A stretch of 12,659 bases of DNA from an uncultured Eubacteriales bacterium (GTDB lineage Bacteria; Bacillota; Clostridia; Oscillospirales; Oscillospiraceae): the NCBI GenBank assembly GCA_900552725.1, contig USAT01000052.1, forward strand, positions 1-12,659. Direction: 5' to 3'. The notes beneath the pieces were generated by a model. That model was not told the origin of the DNA. It ran no database searches and was given only the letters and a program-made list of their open reading frames with translations. Shown in pieces: positions 7,384 to 12,186 of the stretch. Numbering within the stretch: position 1 is the stretch's first letter; the number at the start of each line of letters is the position of its first letter. The position numbers were made by a program, and so were the translations under genes.

Positions 7384-8782
7384 CATTAGCCTCCTTGTTC
7401 TCTCGCGCTTCCTTCTTCAGCTTACGGTCAAAGATCCAGTAAACAACGGCGCCGAGGGCGGGCACGGTGAAGCCGATGGAACCCAGGAGGGGATTCTCAA
7501 TGGCGGAGTTGACGAACAGGGCCACGAACACGATGGCGGTGAAGATGATGGACACGGGATAGAGCCACACCTTGTAGGGACGCTCGATATTGGGGAACTT
7601 CTTGCGCAGGATGGGCACAGCCAGAACGATCATAACATTGAAGAGCAGGTTGCTCAGCACCACCATGTCGGTCAGCTCGCTCAGGTTACGCAGCAGCACC
7701 AGGGCGCTGGAGATGACAGCCTGGACAATGACGGGCACATAGGGGATCTTCTGCTTATTCAGCTTGGTGAAGCTCTTGAAGAAGTGGCCCTCCTTGGCCA
7801 TGGCATAGTACATTCTGGGCTGGGCCAGGATGAGGCCGTTCATGCTGCCGAACATGGCCAGAACCATGCCCACGGTAACCACCACGGCACCTGCGCTGCC
7901 CAGCAGCTTCTTGGCAACCGCCGTACCCAGATACAGGTCACCGGCGTCGATCATGGCGGCGATCTCCTCGTGGGGCAGAACCTTCATGATGGCGAAGTTG
8001 AAGAGGGTGTAGAGAATCGTAACGCCGCCGATGCCGATGATAAGGGCCAGGGGCAGATTCTTGCGGGGGTTCTTCATTTCCTCGGCCACGGTGTTCAGGT
8101 TGGTCCAGCCCTCATAGGCCCAGAGGGAGGCCACCACGGCCAGAGCGATCATGCTGAAAACGCTGGTGTTGTTCTCGGCGGCATAGACGCTGGCAGAGCC
8201 AAAGGACAGGTCGGGGGTAACACGGCCGACAAACAGGGCGGCCAGCAGAATGATGGCAACGGGCACCATCTTGGCGACCATGGAGACATTCTGCACCACG
8301 GAGGCCAGCTTAACGCCCACCATGTTATAGGCAGTGATACCGAAGATGAGTACAACGGCGGCAATCTTGCAGCCGAAGTCGCTGAGGTGGAAAATAGGCT
8401 GGAACACGCCCATCAGAGCCAGGGCCAGAGCAGCCACGGAGCCGGGGCCGCCGATGAGCCAATCCACAAAGCCGTTCATGAAGCCCACGATGGGATGAAA
8501 GGCCTCATTCAGGTAGACCACACGGCCGCCGGACTGGGGCATGGCCGCGCCCATTTCCGCGTAGGCCAGACCGCCAAACAGGGAAATGACACCGCCGATG
8601 ATCCAGCACAGCAGAGCCAGGCCGCTGTTCATGCCCACGCGCTGCAGCACATAGGCGCCCAGGTAGAAGATACCGGAGCCGATCATGATACCAGCAATAA
8701 TGCTAACACCACCAAAGGCACCTATTTCTCGCTTGAGTTCTGTTTTTTCTGTTGTCAAATCGTTGATAGTTTCTTTTTTCAT
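7376..8782 (-). CDS. APC-family amino-acid permease/exchanger (LAT/SteT-like)
   Basis: A 468-residue inner-membrane transporter of the amino acid-polyamine-organocation superfamily, with about 12 hydrophobic segments. The first transmembrane helix carries the family signature IMIGSGIF (about 32-39), and the segment LWAYEGWTNLNTVAEEMKNP is typical of the L-type amino-acid transporter branch that includes the Bacillus Ser/Thr exchanger SteT. The N- and C-termini are short, charged and probably cytoplasmic. Likely substrates are neutral amino acids or small derivatives, by proton symport or exchange; the sequence does not say which. GGAGG lies 9 nt before the ATG, preceded by a plausible promoter. 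It is first of a two-gene unit with the amidohydrolase ending at 5761, which it overlaps. Context suggests it imports the conjugated or modified amino acid processed by the downstream hydrolases, or exports the released amino acid in exchange. Confidence 0.93.
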   Translation of the reverse strand: MKKETINDLTTEKTELKREIGAFGGVSIIAGIMIGSGIFYLGAYVLQRVGMNSGLALLCWIIGGVISLFGGLAYAEMGAAMPQSGGRVVYLNEAFHPIVGFMNGFVDWLIGGPGSVAALALALMGVFQPIFHLSDFGCKIAAVVLIFGITAYNMVGVKLASVVQNVSMVAKMVPVAIILLAALFVGRVTPDLSFGSASVYAAENNTSVFSMIALAVVASLWAYEGWTNLNTVAEEMKNPRKNLPLALIIGIGGVTILYTLFNFAIMKVLPHEEIAAMIDAGDLYLGTAVAKKLLGSAGAVVVTVGMVLAMFGSMNGLILAQPRMYYAMAKEGHFFKSFTKLNKQKIPYVPVIVQAVISSALVLLRNLSELTDMVVLSNLLFNVMIVLAVPILRKKFPNIERPYKVWLYPVSIIFTAIVFVALFVNSAIENPLLGSIGFTVPALGAVVYWIFDRKLKKEARENKEANDG

Positions 8783-8808
8783 GGGATGCGCCTCCTTTTC
8801 CAGCTATC

Positions 8809-8838
8809 AAAATAGCCTGAATGTAAATTTATTGTAAA
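8809..8838 (-). promoter_or_regulatory. Candidate sigma-A promoter of the permease operon
   Basis: On the minus strand a -35-like TTTACA (8838-8833) is followed after 18 bp by a -10-like TATTTT (8814-8809), 27 bp before the permease start codon. The region is AT-rich compared with its surroundings. Both hexamers are imperfect and the spacer is one longer than ideal, so this is a candidate only. Confidence 0.4.
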
Positions 8839-8852
8839 GTATTCCCGTTCCC

Positions 8853-8875
8853 AAAGGTGTTTATAAAAAACCTTT
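8853..8875. promoter_or_regulatory. Operator-like dyad upstream of the permease promoter
   Basis: AAAGGTGTTT (8853-8862) and AAAAACCTTT (8866-8875) are inverted arms matching at 9 of 10 positions, separated by ATA. The dyad lies about 15 bp upstream of the proposed -35 element of the permease promoter, a typical position for an activator site. It could instead be a hairpin: on the plus strand it is followed by a T-rich stretch. I do not recognise the binding protein; the BTAD regulator of the same island is one candidate. Confidence 0.4.
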
Positions 8876-8927
8876 CCTTCTTTTTTTATCTAAACGGTTT
8901 ATTAAACACAAATAAAACATATGAAGG

Positions 8928-8950
8928 CGCGGGCAAGGTCAATGCCCGCG
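8928..8950 (+). repeat. GC-rich hairpin before the integrase remnant
   Basis: CGCGGGC (8928-8934) and GCCCGCG (8944-8950) form a perfect 7-bp stem with a 9-nt loop in an otherwise AT-rich stretch. No T-run follows on either strand, so it is not an obvious terminator. It lies just before a good ribosome binding site (AAGGAG, 8957-8962) and may belong to the leader of a former element gene. Confidence 0.4.
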
Positions 8951-8971
8951 ATGCAAAAGGAGAACCAAACA

Positions 8972-9076
8972 ATGGAAATCACCATGCAGAACGAACAAGA
9001 GCATCTACTATACTCTGGATTTTCATGTGACGCCGCATCTTCTCAGGCACACCTATATCACGAATCTGATTCATGA
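8972..9076 (+). CDS. Short ORF with a good RBS, possible remnant 5' end of an element gene
   Basis: An ATG at 8972 lies 9 nt after AAGGAG and opens a 34-codon frame beginning MEITMQNEQEH, stopping at TGA (9074-9076). It runs in another frame across the start of the integrase homology, so its second half is probably not meaningful protein. I read it as the genuine 5' end of an element gene joined, by deletion or frameshift around 9005-9020, to the truncated recombinase. I do not recognise the first residues. Expression as a short peptide is possible but unsupported. Confidence 0.3.
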   Translation: MEITMQNEQEHLLYSGFSCDAASSQAHLYHESDS

Positions 9077-9233
9077 AGGCGTCGATCCAAAGACTGTTCA
9101 GTATTTGGCTGGGCACGAGAACAGCAAGGTGACTATGGACATTTACGCCAAGGTGAAGTACAATAAGCCTTGGGAACTGGCGCCGGTGATAAACCAAGCT
9201 TTCAGCACAAATAGTGAAAAAGAATCGGCTTAA
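9015..9233 (+). pseudogene. Tyrosine recombinase (phage/ICE integrase) C-terminal remnant
   Basis: The last 72 codons of a tyrosine-type site-specific recombinase. The part of the catalytic domain that remains carries the H-x-x-R box (HLLRHTYIT), the LAGH box with its histidine and the nucleophile tyrosine in VTMDIY, all with normal spacing. A tail NKPWELAPVINQAF resembles integrases of Firmicute integrative elements. The N-terminal arm-binding and core-binding domains and the first catalytic arginine are absent: the frame is open only back to 8925 and upstream of about 9015 shows no integrase character. A full integrase of this kind is near 350-400 residues, so about four fifths is missing. 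GTG at 9027 could act as a start, but the product would lack key residues. Its place 77 bp from a displaced gene end fits an integrase beside its att site. Confidence 0.8.
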
Positions 9234-9250
9234 TTGATGGGTTAACTCGT

Positions 9251-9306
9251 AGGGGAAACGGCAAGACAGAACGCAGAAACCCTTGAAAATACAGGGGAAA
9301 AGGCGA
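9251..9306. repeat. Pair of direct repeats, candidate integrase arm sites
   Basis: AGGGGAAACGGCAA (9251-9264) and AGGGGAAAAGGCGA (9293-9306) match at 12 of 14 positions in the same orientation, 42 bp apart. They lie between the integrase stop and the rpsI end, where arm-type binding sites of tyrosine recombinases are often found. The region between also holds CCCTTG...CAGGGG, a small imperfect dyad at 9281-9297. Function is inferred from position only. Confidence 0.35.
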
Positions 9307-9316
9307 AAAACTGATT

Positions 9317-9367
9317 CAGTACGGTCTGAAGGCCGCCCGCCGCGCCCCTCAGTTCTCCAAGCGCTGA
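9317..9367 (+). pseudogene. rpsI: Displaced 3' end of rpsI (ribosomal protein S9), att site
   Basis: The frame from 9317 reads QYGLKAARRAPQFSKR then TGA (9365-9367), the near-invariant C-terminus of bacterial ribosomal protein S9 (KYGLKGARRAPQFSKR in Bacillus). Just upstream the frame no longer resembles S9 and meets a stop codon at 9284-9286, so no rpsI body is attached. S9 needs this arginine-rich tail in the ribosome, so an intact rpsI must exist elsewhere. The simplest reading is that an element recombined within the last codons of rpsI, carrying a copy of the end to rebuild the gene at its other border and leaving the original end here beside the original terminator. The identity of the fragment is very secure; its role as an att site is inference supported by the adjacent integrase remnant. 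Confidence 0.85.
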
Positions 9368-9385
9368 GTTTGTGCCCTGTTTTCT

Positions 9386-9420
9386 ACAAAGGCTTCTGCT
9401 TCGGCAGGGGCCTTTGTTTT
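9386..9420 (+). terminator. Intrinsic terminator of rpsI with UUCG loop
   Basis: Positions 9386-9399 and 9404-9417 pair over 14 bp (two G-U pairs) around a TTCG loop closed by C-G, followed by TTTT (9417-9420). It lies 18 bp after the rpsI stop remnant and is evidently the original terminator of the ribosomal protein operon, now shielding rimP from transcription coming out of the island. Confidence 0.9.
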
Positions 9421-9498
9421 GCCTGGAGACAGGGGGTGTTCTGTCGAAAAAAAGGTACATGACCGGCCTTTTGAGGGCGTTTTTTTCCGTGAAACCCC

Positions 9499-9527
9499 TT
9501 GCAATCGCCCTGTGAATATGGTAATAT
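9499..9527 (+). promoter_or_regulatory. Extended -10 promoter of the rimP-nusA-infB operon
   Basis: TTGCAA (9499-9504), a 17-bp spacer and TAATAT (9522-9527) form a strong sigma-A type promoter, helped by TGG directly before the -10 (extended -10). Transcription would start near 9534, about 107 nt upstream of rimP. A T-run (9480-9486) lies just upstream of the -35 and may add to promoter strength. Confidence 0.75.
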
Positions 9528-9538
9528 ACCATATGGTA
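9516..9538. promoter_or_regulatory. Operator-like dyad overlapping the rimP -10 element
   Basis: ATATGGTA (9516-9523) and TACCATAT (9527-9534) are perfect 8-bp inverted arms around ATA. A third, direct copy of ATATGGTA follows at 9531-9538, so three half-sites cover the -10 hexamer and the start site. A protein bound here would block the promoter. I do not recognise the regulator, and part of the symmetry may reflect the AT-rich -10 itself. Confidence 0.45.
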
Positions 9539-9552
9539 GTATGTGTTGACTG

Positions 9553-9579
9553 AGAGTGGACGTTCCGTCCGCTCTTTTT
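9553..9579 (+). terminator. Terminator-like hairpin in the rimP leader (possible attenuator)
   Basis: AGAGTGGACG (9553-9562) and CGTCCGCTCT (9566-9575) form a 10-bp stem with one G-U pair and a TTC loop, followed by TTTTG (9576-9580). It begins about 19 nt after the predicted transcription start and ends 61 nt before rimP, so it would stop transcription of the operon early unless relieved. Control of a nusA operon by leader termination is plausible because NusA itself modulates hairpin-dependent pausing and termination. Confidence 0.65.
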
Positions 9580-9640
9580 GTTGAGCAAAATCCGTTTCTT
9601 AAAAATCGGAAATCGTTTGAAAAATGAAGCGAGGAACGTT

Positions 9641-10099
9641 ATGAAAAAAGTCACCGACATCGTGTGGGAGCTGGCGGAGCCGGTCGTGAAGGAGAACGGC
9701 TGCGAGCTTTGGGACGTGGAATACGTCCGTGAGGCGGGCCAGTGGTACCTGCGGCTTTACCTGGACAAGGAGGGCGGCGTGGACATTCTGGACTGCGAGG
9801 CCGTCAGCCGCAGGGTCAGCGACCTGCTGGACGAGGTGGATCCCATCGAATCCAGCTATATGTTCGAGGTGTCCTCCGCCGGGGCGGAGCGGCAGCTGAA
9901 GCGGCCCTCGGATTTTCAGCGGTTCATGGGCCAGCCGGTGCTGGTCAAGACCTATAAGAACCGGGACGGCCGGAAGGAGTTTGCCGGAAAGCTGGCAGGC
10001 TTCGAGGACGGCGCGGTGCTGCTGGATATGGGCGGCGCGGAGCCGGTACGGTTTGAAAAGGCCGAGGTGGCGCTGGTGCGCCTGCGGGTAGAGTTTTAA
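9641..10099 (+). CDS. rimP: Ribosome maturation factor RimP
   Basis: A 152-residue RimP, needed for maturation of the 30S ribosomal subunit. I chose the ATG at 9641, preceded by GAGGA, rather than in-frame starts further up (from 9578) that overlap the leader hairpin; this gives the usual family length of about 150. Residues 1-75 form the N-terminal alpha/beta domain, with the typical run CELWDVEYVR then WYLRLYLDKEGGV. Residues 76-152 form the C-terminal SH3-like domain, opening with FEVSSAGAERQLKRPSDF, where most family members have SSPGLDRPL. It is first of the operon rimP-nusA-rnpM-ylxQ-infB, the standard Firmicute order, and nusA starts 37 bp downstream. The promoter and leader hairpin upstream imply joint regulation of all these genes. 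Confidence 0.95.
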   Translation: MKKVTDIVWELAEPVVKENGCELWDVEYVREAGQWYLRLYLDKEGGVDILDCEAVSRRVSDLLDEVDPIESSYMFEVSSAGAERQLKRPSDFQRFMGQPVLVKTYKNRDGRKEFAGKLAGFEDGAVLLDMGGAEPVRFEKAEVALVRLRVEF

Positions 10100-10136
10100 T
10101 CAACAAGTTTCGTTTTAGATAGAAGGAGTTAAGATC

Positions 10137-11195
10137 ATGAAATGTGATGAGATTTTCGCGGCGCTGGCCATGCTGGAGAAGGAACGGGGCATCCCCCAGA
10201 ACTTCATGATGGGCAAGATCATTCAGGCTCTGACCACCGCCTATAAGCGGGATCACGAGGGCGTGGAGAATGTGATCGTGGACGTGGACGAAGACAAGCA
10301 CGATCTGCGGATGTACGTCCAGAAGGAGATCGTGGAGGAGGTCATGGATCCCGCCAACGAGATCTCTCTGGAGGACGCCCGCAAGCGCAGCGCCAAGAAT
10401 GAGCTGGGCGGCGTGGTGAACATCCCGGTGGAGAACGTGGAATTCGGCCGTATCGCCGCCGGCAACGGCAAGCAGGTGATCATCCAGGGCCTGCGAGAGG
10501 CGGAGCACGGCATGATCTATGACGAGTTCAACTCCAAGCAGCACGAGATCCTCACCGGCACCGTCACCCGGATCGACCCCCGCAACGGCAACGTGATCCT
10601 GAAGATCGGCACCGGCAGCGAGAGCACCGAGGCCGTGCTGTCCCAGAACGAGCAGGTGGAGGGCGAGACGCTGACCGAGGGTCAGATGGTGAAGGTGTAT
10701 CTGGTAGAGGTGCGCCGCACCACCCGCGGCCCCCAGGTGCTGATCTCCCGCACCCACCCCGGCCTGGTGAAGCGCCTCTTCGAGCTGGAGGTGCCCGAGA
10801 TCTACGACGGCAGCGTGGAGATCCGCTCCATCGCCCGCGAGGCGGGCAACCGCACCAAGATGGCCGTGTGGTCCGAGGATGAGAACATCGACCCCATCGG
10901 CGCCTGCGTCGGCCCCCGCGGCCAGCGCGTCAACGCCATCGTGGAGGAGCTGCGGGGCGAGAAGATCGACATCATCAAGTACAGCGAGGATCCCGCCCAG
11001 TTCATCGCCGCCGCCCTGGCGCCCGCCGATGTGCTGGAGGTGCGCCTGTCCGCCGAGGGCAAGGCCTGCCGTGTGGTGGTGCCCGACGACCAGTTGAGCC
11101 TGGCCATCGGCAAGGAGGGCCAGAACGCCCGCCTGGCCGCCCGCCTGACCGGCTATAAGATCGACATCAAGCCCGCTTCTCACAGCGAGGACTGA
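10137..11195 (+). CDS. nusA: Transcription termination/antitermination factor NusA
   Basis: A 352-residue NusA, which binds RNA polymerase near the RNA exit channel and modulates pausing, intrinsic termination and antitermination. Domain order is: N-terminal polymerase-binding domain about 1-125, S1 RNA-binding domain about 137-203 (LTGTVTRIDPRNGNVILKIG), KH1 about 205-280 with GACVGPRGQR (255-264), and KH2 about 285-347 with AIGKEGQN (323-330). It ends right after KH2, as in other Firmicutes, without the acidic repeats of proteobacterial NusA. AAGGAG lies 8 nt before the ATG. Codons are strongly biased to C or G in third position, which marks a well-expressed resident gene and contrasts by eye with the island genes to the left. 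Confidence 0.97.
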   Translation: MKCDEIFAALAMLEKERGIPQNFMMGKIIQALTTAYKRDHEGVENVIVDVDEDKHDLRMYVQKEIVEEVMDPANEISLEDARKRSAKNELGGVVNIPVENVEFGRIAAGNGKQVIIQGLREAEHGMIYDEFNSKQHEILTGTVTRIDPRNGNVILKIGTGSESTEAVLSQNEQVEGETLTEGQMVKVYLVEVRRTTRGPQVLISRTHPGLVKRLFELEVPEIYDGSVEIRSIAREAGNRTKMAVWSEDENIDPIGACVGPRGQRVNAIVEELRGEKIDIIKYSEDPAQFIAAALAPADVLEVRLSAEGKACRVVVPDDQLSLAIGKEGQNARLAARLTGYKIDIKPASHSED

Positions 11196-11214
11196 GCATA
11201 AGGAGGTGGCCGGT

Positions 11215-11493
11215 ATGGCTGTCAAACCCCGGAAGATCCCCCAGCGGCAGTGTGTCGGCTGCCGGGAGATGAAGGATAAAAAGGAACTGCTGCGGGTGGT
11301 CCGCACGCCGGAGGGCGAGATACTGCTGGATGGCCGGGGCAAGGTGTCCGGCCGCGGCGCGTATGTGTGTCCCGACGTGGCGTGCCTGAAAAAGGCCCGC
11401 AAGTCCAAGGCCCTGGAGCGGGCGCTGGAAACGGCGATCCCCGAGACGGTCTATGACGCGCTGGAGGCGCAGATGGAAGGCGGCGAAGCATGA
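11215..11493 (+). CDS. rnpM: RNase P modulator RnpM (YlxR family)
   Basis: A 92-residue YlxR-family protein; the Bacillus homologue was recently named RnpM because it binds RNase P RNA and modulates the enzyme. Family signatures are PQRQCVGCREMKDKKELLRV near the N-terminus and GRGAYVCPD in the middle, followed by a basic helix (LKKARKSKALERAL). I chose the ATG at 11215, 8 nt after AGGAGG (11201-11206); a GTG at 11206 overlaps that ribosome binding site and is unlikely. It starts 19 bp after nusA and overlaps ylxQ by 4 bp (ATGA), so the two are translationally coupled. DUF448 and YlxR are older names. Confidence 0.93.
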   Translation: MAVKPRKIPQRQCVGCREMKDKKELLRVVRTPEGEILLDGRGKVSGRGAYVCPDVACLKKARKSKALERALETAIPETVYDALEAQMEGGEA

Positions 11494-12134
11494 CGGAACA
11501 GGTATTATCCATGCTGGGTCTGGCCAAAAAGGCGGGCCGCGTGGAGATCGGCGAGGAGCCGGTGGGCGCCGCCGCCCGCGCCAAAAAGGCGCGGGTGATC
11601 CTGGTGGCCCAGGACGCCGGGCCCTCCTCCCAGCGAAGGGCGTTCTCCTTCGCCCAGACCGGCGCGTGTCTGTGCCTGACCATCCCGGCGGACAAGGACG
11701 ATCTGGGGCGGTCACTGGGCCGCAGCAGCGTGGCCATGTGCGCCGTGACGGAGATCGGGTTTGCCGGGGCCATCGTGAAGAAGCTGGCGGCCATGGACAG
11801 CGAGAAATACGGCGCGGCGGCGGCACAGCTTGACGTAAAGGCCCAGCGGGCCATGCAGCGCCGGGCCGAGCAGCTGCGGCACGAAAAGAACCTGCGGCAG
11901 GGCAAGCACCGCATCCACAGCGATAAGCCACCGGAGCCTCCGGCGGCGGAGGAAAAGCCCCGCACGGACAAACCGCCCAGAGATGGCATAAAACAGCCGG
12001 GCCAGGGCGGCGGACGAGGCAACGGGACACGGCGCAAGGCCGCCCGGCGTCCGGAGGATCGGTTCGCCGGTTCCCTGCCGGTAAAGCGGGGCAAGGGCAG
12101 CAGCCGGAAGAAGCCCGGCAAGCAGGAAGTTTGA
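11490..12134 (+). CDS. ylxQ: YlxQ, L7Ae-family RNA-binding protein with long basic tail
   Basis: A 214-residue protein whose first 100 residues form an L7Ae/L30e/Gadd45 domain, a fold that binds kink-turn RNA: LGLAKKAGRVEIGEEPV (9-25), VILVAQDAG, then a conserved hydrophobic end CAVTEIGFAGAIVKKLA (84-100). Ordinary YlxQ proteins are about 100 residues long and stop there. Here a further 114 residues follow: a charged helical part (about 110-140) and then a Pro/Gly/Lys/Arg-rich, probably disordered tail (145-214). The reading frame is continuous and codon use stays GC-rich, so the tail appears real, not a frameshift product. The start ATG overlaps the rnpM stop. The usual role is unsettled; ribosome or RNA association is inferred from the fold and the operon. 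Confidence 0.9.
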   Translation: MTEQVLSMLGLAKKAGRVEIGEEPVGAAARAKKARVILVAQDAGPSSQRRAFSFAQTGACLCLTIPADKDDLGRSLGRSSVAMCAVTEIGFAGAIVKKLAAMDSEKYGAAAAQLDVKAQRAMQRRAEQLRHEKNLRQGKHRIHSDKPPEPPAAEEKPRTDKPPRDGIKQPGQGGGRGNGTRRKAARRPEDRFAGSLPVKRGKGSSRKKPGKQEV

Positions 12135-12141
12135 CAACACG

Positions 12142-12160
12142 CGGTGGGCCGCGGCCCGCT
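12142..12160 (+). repeat. GC-rich hairpin between ylxQ and infB
   Basis: GGGCCGCGGCCC (12146-12157) is a perfect palindrome, and flanking bases extend the stem to about 8 pairs counting G-U pairs. Only TTT follows, so it is at most a weak terminator. It lies 13 nt before the infB ribosome binding site and could protect the transcript or mark a processing point that sets infB apart from the upstream genes. Confidence 0.5.
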
Positions 12161-12186
12161 GTTTACTAAGATGGAGGTGGCTTTAT

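Larger units (their letters stand above)
1..9340. mobile_element. Putative genomic island / integrative element inserted in rpsI (right end)
   Basis: I infer that everything left of about 9311-9345 is one end of an element inserted by a tyrosine recombinase into the 3' end of rpsI. What is seen: a recombinase C-terminal remnant ends at 9233, and a detached S9 C-terminus (16 codons plus stop) lies at 9317-9367 with no rpsI body in front of it. An rpsI-type terminator and the core operon rimP-infB follow. All seven cargo genes are metabolic and point away from the junction. Insertion of integrative elements at the 3' ends of conserved genes, with the gene end rebuilt by the element, is established; to my recollection rpsI is one of the sites used by streptococcal elements. 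The left boundary is outside the window and the exact crossover point cannot be fixed. A simple rearrangement is the alternative. Confidence 0.55.

Noticed and set aside
5749..8815. Long plus-strand open frames at 5749-7389 and 7784-8815
   Set aside because: They mirror the amidohydrolase and the permease. The translations are rich in Gly, His and Gln, as expected for antisense of GC-rich genes, and have no family features.
9421..9490. A possible second terminator around the T-run at 9480-9486
   Set aside because: The candidate stem GCC...GGC is only 3 bp with mismatches beyond it. The run more likely serves as an AT-rich element upstream of the promoter.
9945..11408. A 487-codon minus-strand open frame across nusA, and similar ones across rnpM-ylxQ-infB
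   Set aside because: Artefact of strong G/C third-position bias in nusA and its neighbours; NusA itself is unmistakable.
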